Shown in pieces: positions 16,001-23,169 of a stretch of 59,211 bases of DNA (position 1 is the first letter of the stretch; every line of letters starts with the position of its first letter). Origin of the DNA: a virus; the IMG/VR virus record IMGVR_UViG_3300036770_005043, positions 1 to 59,211 of that record. The stretch is one strand, 5' to 3'. Under the pieces are notes generated by a model, which saw nothing but the letters and a program-made list of their open reading frames with translations, had not been told where the DNA came from and made no database searches. The position numbers were made by a program, and so were the translations under genes.

Positions 16001-17977
16001 GCCAGACTTCAACGCGTTCAGGAGCGCACGCGCTGACTCAAAGTTTTTGATAGAGTCCTTGTAGGTTTCTTTGGCCTCGCCCTTGAGCAAATCTTCCAAG
16101 GTGACGTCGCCACCTTTGGAGTAGCCCGGCGGACGGACCGCGCCGGGTGACAGGATGATGTTCCCAAAACGATCCGTGTAGTAGCCTAAGTTCTCCGCGC
16201 CGCCTAAGATCGTTGGCGAGAGATTCGGGTTTGCGGCGATCGCCTGCAAAGGCAAATCGCTCGTGCGGAGGCTCGGCAAATCCATGCTGGTGGGAATCGT
16301 CCCCGGCGTGAGTCCGCCTGGCGTTGGCGTGAAGTACGGGGTCGAGGTTCCCGCGCCCGGGGGTACAGGCAGTGGATTGGCAATGTAGCCCGGGGTCGGG
16401 ATGTCCGTCACCGGGATGCCGCCAGAAGTTGGAGGCGGGGTGCTAGAGATCGGGGGCGGCGTGTAGATCGGAATGCCGCCGACATCAGAGGGCGGGGCGG
16501 GGATGCTGACGTCGGGGCCTTTTGTGCCACCGCCCCCGCGCGACGGACCGCCGGGCTTCCCGCCGACGTCCTTACGCAAGCGAGCGATGAGCCGGCCGAT
16601 GTCCGAGTTGGGGTCGACCGTGCCGATCAGGTCAAAGAAACTCGGGCCACGGGGACGCTGTATGCCCGGCTTTTCATCGCGGTCATCGACCCCGTTGTTA
16701 TTGGCATCGATGAAATCGCCTGTGCGAACGCCACGATCCTCTTCTACGGGAGGTTGGATTCCTCGCGAAGGCGGCGTTGGGGGCGGAGGCGGTGGCTGCG
16801 GCAACGGGCTGTCGATTAAGCCCGGCGGGACCACGGCCGCAGGAGGGGGCGGGGGTGGAACAGGAGCAGGCGCCGGTACGGATGCCGGTGGGGGCGGGGC
16901 CGGTGGTGGAGGAGGCGGTGGGGTGACAATAGGCGTCACCGGAATAGGTGGTTCCGGCTCTGGTTCTGGTTCCGGCTCTGGTTCTGGTTCCGGCTCCGGA
17001 GGGGGCGGCGGGGGCGGCGGTGGCGGGGGCTGGCTCCCCGGCGGGCCTTGTGTCCAATCGTACCCAGACGGCAGCATCTGACACGACTGGCTAATCGGAT
17101 TGAAGTAATATCCCGGCGGGCAGCCACCACCGAGATCGGGGTTGCTGCGGGGGTCGATGCCGCCAGGGGTCTGTGTTAGGTCCTGCCGGGCTCGTTCCTG
17201 AGCGGCGCGGGCTTGTTCCGCGATCCGCTGTGCTTGGGCGACACGAGCGGCTTCGGCTTGGCGGATTTGTTCCAGCCGGTCTCGCTCTTCCTGTGCCGCC
17301 CGTTCTTGGGCCACGCGGCGGGCTTCTTCTTGCGCAGCGCGGGCAGCGGCTTCTCTCTCCTCGCGATCCCTCATTTGTTCCTGAGCGCGGCGGGCAGCGG
17401 CTTCTTCCTGCGCACGACGGGCGGCTTCCTGCTCTTGAGCGCGGCGAGCATTGGCGGCTTCCGCTTCACGCATCTGGCGGGCGATTTCCGCCTCACGCGC
17501 CTGCTGGCTCATATCCTGATACGGCTGCGTGGGCGCGGTCGGAGTGAAGCCGGCGAAGTCCGCGAGTTCTTCTGCCGCGGTTCGTGGGCCTTGAGCCACG
17601 GGCCGTGTCGCAGGGGGCGGAACGGTGATGGTCTGGGCCGTCGCTCGAGTCGGCGGTAGGCCGGGCATCTGTGCCGGCGGTCCACCAAAGGGAGGCATCG
17701 GTGCAGTGGGGGCTGTTGGATCAGTCGGTGCTGTTGGAGGAGCGGTAGGCTGTTGGGCCTGTTGCTGCGCTAAAAGACGGTTAAGCGCATCGTACGGAAT
17801 GAAAAAATACTCTGGCAATCCGGTCTGCGGATTAACTGTGCCACTGCCGCCCATAGCGGACAGCATCTGCCGAGCAGACGGGGAGAGATACGCCAATTGC
17901 GTATCGCCATAGCGTCCGGCTTCTGCCAGACGGCGGATCAATGCCGCTGTGTTGTCTTTCACTATACTACCCCGCAA
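13040..17977 (-). CDS. Giant (1645-aa) mosaic virion-associated protein with PcfJ-like C-terminal region
   Basis: Modules in order: residues about 14-58, RLAEAGRYGDTQLAYLSPSA...GGSGTVNPQTGLPEYFF, shared with the 757-aa protein; a Pro/Thr linker; an Ala/Arg/Glu coiled coil (about 155-270); CPPGYYFNPISQSC (about 286-299); a polyproline and (EP)n stalk (about 318-345); a calcium-loop-like DANNNGVDDRDE; Pro/Gly linkers; RRFAEGG; a globular region; and, at about 1443-1530, a PcfJ-like block (HSVGGYARDGMYG, DGEVEIYSLRDQRGRPVTTVEV). The start may be TTG 17977, after GGGAGGG, or GTG 17962. It lies between terL and portal, so it is probably a virion or ejected protein. Function is unproven. Confidence 0.82.
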   Translation of the reverse strand: MRGSIVKDNTAALIRRLAEAGRYGDTQLAYLSPSARQMLSAMGGSGTVNPQTGLPEYFFIPYDALNRLLAQQQAQQPTAPPTAPTDPTAPTAPMPPFGGPPAQMPGLPPTRATAQTITVPPPATRPVAQGPRTAAEELADFAGFTPTAPTQPYQDMSQQAREAEIARQMREAEAANARRAQEQEAARRAQEEAAARRAQEQMRDREEREAAARAAQEEARRVAQERAAQEERDRLEQIRQAEAARVAQAQRIAEQARAAQERARQDLTQTPGGIDPRSNPDLGGGCPPGYYFNPISQSCQMLPSGYDWTQGPPGSQPPPPPPPPPPPEPEPEPEPEPEPEPEPPIPVTPIVTPPPPPPPAPPPPASVPAPAPVPPPPPPAAVVPPGLIDSPLPQPPPPPPTPPSRGIQPPVEEDRGVRTGDFIDANNNGVDDRDEKPGIQRPRGPSFFDLIGTVDPNSDIGRLIARLRKDVGGKPGGPSRGGGGTKGPDVSIPAPPSDVGGIPIYTPPPISSTPPPTSGGIPVTDIPTPGYIANPLPVPPGAGTSTPYFTPTPGGLTPGTIPTSMDLPSLRTSDLPLQAIAANPNLSPTILGGAENLGYYTDRFGNIILSPGAVRPPGYSKGGDVTLEDLLKGEAKETYKDSIKNFESARALLNALKSGEGTSTTEFSSTPVSQTVKRTTRRPIEKKTDKGTAKGMAMELESLTTAQGPERAPDTLAELLKMSENVRSRDAMSAKDLMRNTFGKETLSRMGDLMTRRFAEGGEADSAILPLQVRTYLESVLSNKKKQAPLTTKDFSSEELEKLRAFIDLAEKNPVRSKKTGKELPGIASYAHHREFIRRNMADGSLPLDVLDSDFNIGPSGSLRNTLGTFRFKRMPDGSIQVNDVYDYEGDIALSDNPLVWLAQKRGVRRPVSITIPPVKRAEGSPETGETSQEELRRLMRLMNPDADQIEEAALAAPRVAGTVGAFGSGLMDQLRGLAALPGEVLDFGRGTLQKIRELSPEELRGQAPAMDTQSVDAFIAAAQRAKGDPKGEAAKALAAVSDYLKQGTSSPEAFAQMLGENVPLPVPKGTPRSEVVRPTGDGIVLDFPDAPPVPIEKRTAAPASPGLLVGEAPEYKSWAPMGYVARTIDDALTYVNQLRVQMGMDAEKTSAIADFLNTKVRNYYANQFGTKNDPIFEAIKTGKISTERLNQPGGIREYLVSSAREGKSRVNPETGETRFFPSRGAVQALEDINRIYDRMTGMKGTVIGRETIGTPTGRYSVTDQVSTAQRDLKELMQQKLINEGVRATEVNPDVSYVGYVHPEQAKALTSPKELLVSADYTTPSREMAALALADPSTLPKSLRTAIEKGQPIYDVRTIDPALKEILSEKELIDYLATLSPREIKKLRYEDAIKGSVKKTEQIRARQAVVQRIRDNKPVDPKVYLEGVSEPLISYPESAPHPGFTWRRITDAEATAIEGAYLGHSVGGYARDGMYGPQKHQQFLDGEVEIYSLRDQRGRPVTTVEVFNIPGAPKVASQIRGAGRATGNVMPAPYGQELVSLFNKLGIQNINESDSFLPPLALAYKKQKADELRFNVRARLGQPQPIGREAPEQQAPPVQQVPPEQQGIGQLPQAPQDVPGAENFVQGMDNQQLVEFVRRLFRDQD

Positions 17978-18001
17978 GGCCCTCCCGCGTCATTCTAGCC
18001 G

Positions 18002-19465
18002 TCAATAATACTCGGGGACAAGCTCTTGCTGTTTGGGGCTATCCGGGTAGTCCGATTCTAGGCTAATAAAGTTTCCGGCCCGAAACCTCATTAAGGCCTG
18101 CGTGGTCGAGTCCACCATGTCGTCGTAGTCGCCATTAGGAAACGACGCGCACTCCTCGATCAGCTCTTCCGCCCACAACGTTTCAGGTGCCCAGACCATC
18201 CCTGACTCCAAGATCGGCGCGACAGAGTTAGCACGGCTGACTTTGTCGGTGCCAGCGCGGCGACCGCCGGGGTTGTACATCGTGACAGGGATGCCTGCGC
18301 GACGAAGTTCCTGTTGCAGGGTAACACCGGTTGCCTTGGCTTCGATCAGCACGTTATCGGGGTTCCAGTGTTTGTATTCGTCTTTGGCGATGCGCTTCAA
18401 TTCAGGAAAGTCCCACCGACCGCGTTTGACATCGAGCAGGATGATATTCGGCCCTGAGTCTTGGTCCGGGTAAAACACGCCCCACGTCGTAATCGCCGAG
18501 AAGTCAGCCGTCTCTTTTTTGCTATAGGCGGTGTCGTAGCTCTGGATGATGTAGTTCACGACCGGCGGGTCATCGTGTGGCCACACGCGCCACCACTCAC
18601 GTTTCAAGATTGCGCCCTCGTCGTTCGTGGGTTGCTGCTGATACATCGCATTCCACTTTTGCGCGGACAAGCTCGCCTTAACGGCTTCTAGCTCCTCGAT
18701 CTTCCAGAACTCCGGCCACAGGGGGTTACCGCTTGGCAGGATGGCAGGGAACTCGATCACCTCCCAACGATCCGCGGAGCGATTGGCTTGGGCCTTGAGC
18801 AGGCGTGCCGTTAAATCTTTGGTTCCCCAACGGGTCATGACAAGGACAATTGCCCCGCCAGGCTGCAAACGCGTACGCGGACCGCCTTGGTACCAGTCCC
18901 AGGCGTTGTCCAGTGCAAGATCGCTCATCGCGTCTTGTTCCGAGTGCGGATCGTCAATGATCAAAATATCCGCACCGCGTCCGGTTACGGCACCGCCCAC
19001 GCCAACGGCAAAGTAACTACCGCCCTTGTTGGTATCCCAACGGCCCGCGGCCTTGCTGTCTTGCTTGAGCAGGACCTCGGGAAACAATTCTTTGTAGCGA
19101 TCGCTGTCCATGAGATCGCGCACTTTGCGACCGAACTTCACCGCAAGCTCTGCCGTGTGGGTCGCCTCTAGGGCTTGCAGGGCAGGATTTCTGCCCATGA
19201 GGTACGCGGGCAGTAGGTAGGACGCGAACTCAGACTTCGTGTGACGAGGCGGCATGTTCACGATCAGCCGCTTCAGCGTGCCTTTGGCAATGCGATCGAA
19301 AGCACTGGCCATGCGCTTGTGGTGTTCACCAAGGATCGCGGAGGGCCAGACGTAGCGCACGAAGTCGATGAAGTGATTACGGGCCTTGTCTTGCGTCTCA
19401 AGGAGCATGAGCCGGTATTCCAGCTTCGCCATCTCCTCTTCGACTTCCTTCGGGATTGCGCTCAT
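18002..19465 (-). CDS. terL: Terminase large subunit
   Basis: This 487-aa protein has a packaging ATPase domain with Walker A MPPRHTKS (71-78), Walker B ILIIDD (167-172) and the coupling motif TRWG (211-214). A RNase H-like nuclease domain follows, with SYDTAYSKK (Asp311), VLIEAKATG (Glu374) and DYDDMVDSTTQA (Asp448/449/452). Length is normal. It drives ATP-dependent DNA translocation through the portal and cuts the concatemer. The small subunit is 6.2 kb away instead of adjacent. The gene follows a long non-coding region with a perfect palindrome 17 bases before the start codon; the ribosome site is weak. Confidence 0.96.
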   Translation of the reverse strand: MSAIPKEVEEEMAKLEYRLMLLETQDKARNHFIDFVRYVWPSAILGEHHKRMASAFDRIAKGTLKRLIVNMPPRHTKSEFASYLLPAYLMGRNPALQALEATHTAELAVKFGRKVRDLMDSDRYKELFPEVLLKQDSKAAGRWDTNKGGSYFAVGVGGAVTGRGADILIIDDPHSEQDAMSDLALDNAWDWYQGGPRTRLQPGGAIVLVMTRWGTKDLTARLLKAQANRSADRWEVIEFPAILPSGNPLWPEFWKIEELEAVKASLSAQKWNAMYQQQPTNDEGAILKREWWRVWPHDDPPVVNYIIQSYDTAYSKKETADFSAITTWGVFYPDQDSGPNIILLDVKRGRWDFPELKRIAKDEYKHWNPDNVLIEAKATGVTLQQELRRAGIPVTMYNPGGRRAGTDKVSRANSVAPILESGMVWAPETLWAEELIEECASFPNGDYDDMVDSTTQALMRFRAGNFISLESDYPDSPKQQELVPEYY

Positions 19466-19481
19466 TCAAAGTCCGTTGCGT

Positions 19482-19501
19482 AAAAATTTGCGCAAATTTT
19501 T
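19482..19501. promoter_or_regulatory. Perfect 20-nt palindrome upstream of terL
   Basis: The sequence aaaaatttgcgcaaattttt is its own reverse complement over all 20 bases. It starts 17 bases upstream of the terL ATG. Such a long perfect palindrome by chance in about 60 kb is very unlikely. It could be an operator for a dimeric regulator, the base of an mRNA hairpin that hides the terL start, or a packaging-recognition element. No protein partner can be named. Confidence 0.75.
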
Positions 19502-19551
19502 GCACGAGTTGACAAGTTAATCAAAGGGGGCTGTTTTTTCTACTGGGGGTA

Positions 19552-19563
19552 CCCCCCCCCCCC
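19552..19563. repeat. Homopolymer run of 12 C
   Basis: Twelve C follow directly on GGGGGTA. Such runs are prone to length variation in replication and to sequencing error, so the count should be treated as uncertain. Confidence 0.85.
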
Positions 19564-19644
19564 TAATTGTGTTTGGCCGTTCATTGACTATCTGAAATAG
19601 AGCTTTAGCTCCAACCTTGGCGCAAGCGCCGTGTTTTTTGGACC

Positions 19645-19672
19645 CCGCCCGCCGCCCGCCGCCCGCCGCCCG
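19645..19672. repeat. Four tandem copies of CCGCCCG
   Basis: The 7-base unit is repeated exactly four times, at 19645, 19652, 19659 and 19666, at the edge of the GC-rich island. It may be a slippage product or a binding array. Confidence 0.85.
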
Positions 19673-19887
19673 CGCGGAGCGCCGCACGGTCCAGCGCTCG
19701 CGATCGATCGCGATCCGGCGTGTACGTTAACCGGATGACATACACGGCCCGCGGATCGCGGCCCAGCCGGCGCCGATCACGGCCACCGGATCGCCGACAA
19801 CCGGCGCCGTCGACGCCAACACTTCACCGATCCCGAGTTGACCGGCCGCGGTCCACGGTCCACGCGCCGCAGCTGGAGCGCCGCGGT

Positions 19888-19950
19888 CCACGCATCACCA
19901 GGGCGAGCGCCGGCGAGCTCACCGGCCCACGCATCACCAGGGCGAGCGCC
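19888..19950. repeat. 24-nt direct repeat in the GC-rich island
   Basis: The segments 19888-19911 and 19927-19950 are identical over 24 bases, beginning ccacgcatcacc and ending gcgagcgcc. The start-to-start distance is 39 bases. No coding explanation is apparent. Confidence 0.85.
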
Positions 19951-20216
19951 ACGGATCGAGGCCGACGGCCGACGGGCCGAGCGCCACGGATCACGGTCCA
20001 CGGGGGCGAGAGCGTGGGGAGTATTTAAAGGCGCAAGGGCCAAGGGCCTTGCGCCCGCCACGGCTGGGACGCCGATCCGGCCGGCCAGCGGGGAGCGCTC
20101 GACGACGGCCAGCGGGAAGGGCTCAGGGCGAAGGGGTGCCGGAATGCGATACCGCACGGGCCCAGCAGGGCCCAGCGGAGCCCGCAGGGCGTGCCGGTCC
20201 GGATTCCCGCGGGCAT

Positions 20217-20240
20217 AAAAAAGGCCGCCCGAAGGCGGCC
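20217..20240 (-). terminator. Intrinsic terminator ending the early cassette
   Basis: Read leftward, GGCCGCC pairs with GGCGGCC around a TTCG tetraloop and is followed by six T. It lies 26 bases after the stop of the last early-cassette gene and separates that unit from the terL leader. Confidence 0.9.
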
Positions 20241-20266
20241 CGAGTGTGGCCGATAGCGGCCGAGGC

Positions 20267-20521
20267 CTAGCCGCCGTGGCGCTCCAAAAAGGCGTCGACG
20301 GTTGGCGCGAGTCGATCGAGCCAGCGCATGACGCTCTCGGGTATGTCGTCGCCACACTCGCCACACTCGCCCGTGGATAGGGCGCACCAGTAGGTAGCCG
20401 TGCGGCCATGCGGACCGTGCAGCAGGGCGGGCGTGCCGCTGCCCGCGTTATCGGGATCGATCTCCCTGCTGTCGAGCTCAAGACGGTACGCGCCGCACGT
20501 GTACGTTTTCCGCTCGCTCAC
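20267..20521 (-). CDS. Small Cys-containing protein of unknown function
   Basis: This 84-aa protein begins at a GTG (20521) that overlaps the previous stop (GTGA). The sequence SERKTYTCGAYRLELDSREIDPDNAGSGTPALLHGPHGRTATYWCALSTGECGECGDDIPESVMRWLDRL contains several Cys (CGECGDD), suggesting a metal site or disulfides. It is the last gene before a strong terminator. No family is recognised with confidence. Confidence 0.65.
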   Translation of the reverse strand: MSERKTYTCGAYRLELDSREIDPDNAGSGTPALLHGPHGRTATYWCALSTGECGECGDDIPESVMRWLDRLAPTVDAFLERHGG

Positions 20522-20808
20522 GACCGCACCCCCTGCACGGCGCGCGCCGCGGCTTCGAGCTCGCCGATGATGCGATCACGCATCGCGTAATCGGGGATCG
20601 CCGCCCACTCGCAGCCCGTCTCGTTATAGTCGTAAGCGCGCATAACGGCCCGCTGAGTGAGCTCGCAAGGCGTGGCCGTCACGTACCGAATGCCGCGGTC
20701 GACGTCGACAAAAACGACGCGGCCGTCGTCCAGCTGGGTCGCTGCGATCCGCTGGCCGGCTTCGGTGTACCAACGGCCGGTGTTAAACGAAAGAATTTTC
20801 TGAGTCAT
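20518..20808 (-). CDS. Small protein of unknown function, downstream of DUF932
   Basis: The ATG at 20808, preceded by GAAGGTG, gives 96 aa: MTQKILSFNTGRWYTEAGQR, then VVFVDVDRGIRYVT and YDYNETGCEWAAIPD. A longer reading to 21012 would cross an intrinsic terminator and is rejected. Similar small proteins accompany DUF932 genes on phages and plasmids. The mRNA leader shares the motif ATACAGCTAGAA with the DUF932 gene leader, and a terminator lies just upstream, so the gene probably has its own promoter. Function is unknown. Confidence 0.7.
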   Translation of the reverse strand: MTQKILSFNTGRWYTEAGQRIAATQLDDGRVVFVDVDRGIRYVTATPCELTQRAVMRAYDYNETGCEWAAIPDYAMRDRIIGELEAAARAVQGVRS

Positions 20809-20886
20809 GTTTTCACCTTCTAGCTGTATATCCACGGGGCACCGCGCCCCGCGGGGGGATGTCAAGTATCGCAAAGCCTGCACCAT

Positions 20887-20911
20887 AAAAAAAGGGCCCC
20901 GTGAGGGGCCC
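20887..20911 (-). terminator. Intrinsic terminator after the zinc-ribbon gene
   Basis: Read leftward, GGGCCCC pairs with GGGGCCC around a TCAC loop and is followed by seven T. It lies 19 bases after the stop at 20930 and before the start at 20808, dividing the early cassette into two transcription units. Confidence 0.9.
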
Positions 20912-20929
20912 TCGAAGGCGAGCGCGGGA

Positions 20930-21127
20930 TCACGCCGCGCAGTCGATTGGCCGGCCGTCGCCCGAGGTCTCGCAAGCTGCGCAGTACCAATAGAGCGGGG
21001 CCGCGCCGTCATCCGGCTCGACGTAGACCAGCTCGTGATCGAGGCGCTCGACGTACCAGCTCGGGATCGCGACCTGAGCGGGGCCCGAGCACTCCGGACA
21101 CGCCCAGCGGGAACCGGCCGAGCTCAT
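20930..21127 (-). CDS. Zinc-ribbon small protein
   Basis: This 65-aa protein has CPEC near residue 10 and CAAC near residue 49, a classical two-CxxC zinc ribbon (MSSAGSRWACPECSGPAQVAIPSWYVERLDHELVYVE...YWYCAACETSG). The start overlaps the DUF932 stop (ATGA). It may bind nucleic acid or a protein partner; DUF932 coupling suggests a joint early role. Confidence 0.75.
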   Translation of the reverse strand: MSSAGSRWACPECSGPAQVAIPSWYVERLDHELVYVEPDDGAAPLYWYCAACETSGDGRPIDCAA

Positions 21128-22212
21128 GCCGCCCAGTCCAGAATGTCGCCGGCGCTGGCTTCAAATTCCACGCGGTCGGCCGTCCACGGGATCGAGCGTG
21201 CGTACGCGGTCGCGCCGGTTACCGCATCCCATGCGGTCTCGATCGGGCGGCCCTCTTCCTGCTCGTGCACGGCCTTGATCCGCGCGGCCACGCGAGGCCC
21301 GAACCGGCTAGCCAAGAATTGATCGACCTTTTCGAGCTTCGCCGACTGCGCAGCACGCAAGGCCGTCGTGACGTTCGCGGCGCTTGCGCGTGAATACTCC
21401 AGCAGGGCCGGCGCGGCCTCTTCGAGGAACCGATCCGGAGCGCTGGCAGTGTGACGGATTGAAATTTCGTCGAGCTCGTGAGCGCCCCAGACAATCCGAT
21501 TCGCGCAGACGTAGTCAAAAAGGAAAGTTTTAATTTTTAGCGCGCTCGCACCGGTCTCGGAATTGGTAACGAAAAACCCGCGGGCGAGCTCTCCGGTCTT
21601 GCCGTCACGCCGGTTGGGTAGTTCGATCCGGTTAACTTCGTCGGCCAAGAAAACGAACATATCGCGATCGCCAGCAAAAAGCGTCGTATTAGCCTGAGTG
21701 ATCGGGACACGCTGGCCAAACTCGGCCGGCACGCGAAAGTCGCCGGTGACACCATCCCCGAACCGATCTTCGAGGGCGCGCACCACGTCCACGTTCCAAA
21801 TGCGGCCGTAGCGCGGGCCTGTGGCCGCCCTGAGCTCGACACCATCCGAGCCCCGCGTGAGCAGCACGCCCGTGTCGATCGCGTCGCGCTCGACCCTGAG
21901 CCCGTAATTTAAACAATCCGCAGCGAGCGGGGCGGGCAGGCTCCGAAGGTACGCGGCCGGCGCGCCACTGAGCGCGGCCAGCTGGCCGAATGCCCAATTG
22001 CTGGGGGCCGCTGGGTTACCCTGCGGACCCTCGATCACAAGGCCCTTATTATCGTCGGTTGGGACGACGCCCAGCCGGCGCGAGCTCACAACCAGCGCCC
22101 GAGAATTCGCGCGCAGGTCCTCAAGCTTTGCGCGCATTTGCGGGAGGCTGGTAAATCGCTCTTCGGCCGGACGGGTAGCCCATTGGCGAGAAGCTTGCAT
22201 TAATGTGGTCAT
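21124..22212 (-). CDS. DUF932-family protein
   Basis: This 362-aa protein shows the order of features I associate with DUF932: an N-terminal VPTDDNKGLVIEG-like segment, FGQLAALSGAPAAYLRSLPAPLAADCLNYGL (about residues 74-104), RAATGPRYGRIWNVDVVRAL, then DMFVFLADEVNRIELPNRRDGKTGELARGFFVTNSETGASALKIKTFLFDYVCANRIVWGA. The family is common on plasmids and phages, sometimes near recombination genes, but its activity is not established. A hairpin and the leader motif ATACAGCTAGAA lie upstream of the start. Confidence 0.88.
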   Translation of the reverse strand: MTTLMQASRQWATRPAEERFTSLPQMRAKLEDLRANSRALVVSSRRLGVVPTDDNKGLVIEGPQGNPAAPSNWAFGQLAALSGAPAAYLRSLPAPLAADCLNYGLRVERDAIDTGVLLTRGSDGVELRAATGPRYGRIWNVDVVRALEDRFGDGVTGDFRVPAEFGQRVPITQANTTLFAGDRDMFVFLADEVNRIELPNRRDGKTGELARGFFVTNSETGASALKIKTFLFDYVCANRIVWGAHELDEISIRHTASAPDRFLEEAAPALLEYSRASAANVTTALRAAQSAKLEKVDQFLASRFGPRVAARIKAVHEQEEGRPIETAWDAVTGATAYARSIPWTADRVEFEASAGDILDWAA

Positions 22213-22240
22213 GGTTTTAATCCTCTTTTCTAGCTGTATG

Positions 22241-22262
22241 CTCGGGGCGAAATTACCCCGAG
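22241..22262. promoter_or_regulatory. Hairpin in the DUF932 gene leader
   Basis: CTCGGGG and CCCCGAG form a perfect 7-bp stem with an 8-base loop. In leftward RNA it precedes ATACAGCTAGAA and an AGAGG ribosome site. The same motif after a GC hairpin occurs upstream of the gene at 20808, so this is probably a shared leader element. There is no T-run, so it is not a terminator. Confidence 0.5.
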
Positions 22263-22300
22263 CGCTGATATTAGCCTAAAAAATAAAAAGTAAACAACCC

Positions 22301-22987
22301 TTACGGCGCGCCAATGTCGCCGACGACGTGATGACGCAACAATGAGCCCGAGGGGAGCTCACGCGCGAAGCGTTCGAGCGCGGCCGCATCATCAGGGGCC
22401 CCAGCGCCAACCGTAGCGCGCCACTGCATGGCGACCGGACCGCCAGCGCCGTAGCACCCGCCCTTTTGATCCGTTCCCACGCGCGCCGCTTGCTGGCCGT
22501 GAGCTTCAAAGACAACAACAAAATCACGATCAGGGCGAGCACATAGCGGATCGCCGTTCCCGCAATTCGAGCACGTGATCCGATCCGACACCTCAGCAGG
22601 ACAGCGAACGAACCGCACGCCCTCGACCTTTTTAGCCCAGCGCTCGCCCTTCGCAACCGTGAGCACGGCCGGCCGGCCGAGCTTGCGCGCATGTAGCGCG
22701 CTCGCAAGAGAATCGGCCGAAAAGTTTATAACGGTCTCGCCCGCGACCGGTGCGGGTAACTTTTCGGCGGGAAAGTGTGAATAGGTGAACGCCTTCCCGT
22801 TCCGAGGGACTGCACGGCGCAGGGCCGACAAATAGCGCTTATCGATTTTGCGCACGGCCGCGGCTGGCTGGGGATTCAGCGGGCACGACGCAGGACACGT
22901 GCCGAACATGTTCACGGCGCCGGCGCGGTATGTCACCGCAATGGGTCCGGTTTTCCGGTTCGCGGATTGTCTGACGGTTTTTAACAT
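22301..22987 (-). CDS. Cys-rich early protein of unknown function
   Basis: This 228-aa protein has a conserved-looking N-terminal NMFGTCPASCPLNP (about residues 26-39), an NFSADSLASALHARKLGRPAVLTVAKGERWAKKVEGVRFVRCPAE centre, and a second Cys cluster ITCSNCGNGDPLCARPDRDFVVVFEAHG, followed by GGCYGAGG. The Cys pairs may bind zinc or an Fe-S cluster. I have seen proteins with the FGTCPASCPLNP opening in phages of Burkholderia-type hosts but cannot assign a function. A strong AGAAAGGAGA site precedes the ATG. Confidence 0.75.
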   Translation of the reverse strand: MLKTVRQSANRKTGPIAVTYRAGAVNMFGTCPASCPLNPQPAAAVRKIDKRYLSALRRAVPRNGKAFTYSHFPAEKLPAPVAGETVINFSADSLASALHARKLGRPAVLTVAKGERWAKKVEGVRFVRCPAEVSDRITCSNCGNGDPLCARPDRDFVVVFEAHGQQAARVGTDQKGGCYGAGGPVAMQWRATVGAGAPDDAAALERFARELPSGSLLRHHVVGDIGAP

Positions 22988-23169
22988 GCAGGTTTTCTCC
23001 TTTCTCGTTTAAGTTCCTCACAGCAAAAACAATCGCCGCACCCACATATCCGACCGACTGCAACGCGCTCACGTCGCAGCCATTCTCCGCGGGACGGCTC
23101 TTGCCTTACAGGCTCAACCAATAAAAGCAGTCGGTTACCGACTGCAAACAGGGTTGATTTTCCGTCCAT
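22981..23169 (-). CDS. Small protein with a C-terminal Cys cluster
   Basis: This 62-aa frame from the ATG at 23169 (MDGKSTLFAVGNRLLLLVEPVRQEPSRG...) ends with CGCGDCFCCEELKRERRKPAC, an unusual cluster of six Cys that suggests metal binding. The start is coupled to the upstream gene (TGATG) and the end overlaps the next gene by 7 bases. A GTG start at 23172 is also possible. Confidence 0.6.
   Translation of the reverse strand: MDGKSTLFAVGNRLLLLVEPVRQEPSRGEWLRRERVAVGRICGCGDCFCCEELKRERRKPAC

Larger units (their letters stand above)
19466..20266. other. 800-bp non-coding region between terL and the early cassette, with GC-rich repeat island
   Basis: No convincing gene is present. The part near terL is AT-rich with a palindrome and a GGGGGTACCCCC element that runs into 12 consecutive C (19552-19563). 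From about 19640 to 20210 the DNA is extremely GC-rich: four CCGCCCG units, the palindrome TCGCGATCGATCGCGA (19698-19713), a 24-nt direct repeat, and many variants of cacggatc and ccacg. Overlapping open frames on both strands are expected in such DNA and show no protein-like pattern. It may carry the late promoter, a packaging site or an origin, none of which can be shown. Confidence 0.7.

Noticed and set aside
16473-17081. Rightward 202-aa Gly-rich frame
   Set aside because: Complement of the polyproline tract; composition is an artefact.
19720-20218. Rightward 102-aa and 126-aa frames in the GC-rich island
   Set aside because: Repeat-driven, Arg/Pro-rich, without ribosome sites; they share the DNA in different frames.
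19777-20481. Leftward 234-aa frame over the GC-rich island
   Set aside because: Arg/Pro/Ala-rich low-complexity translation crossing a strong terminator and overlapping the 84-aa gene; expected from GC-rich DNA.
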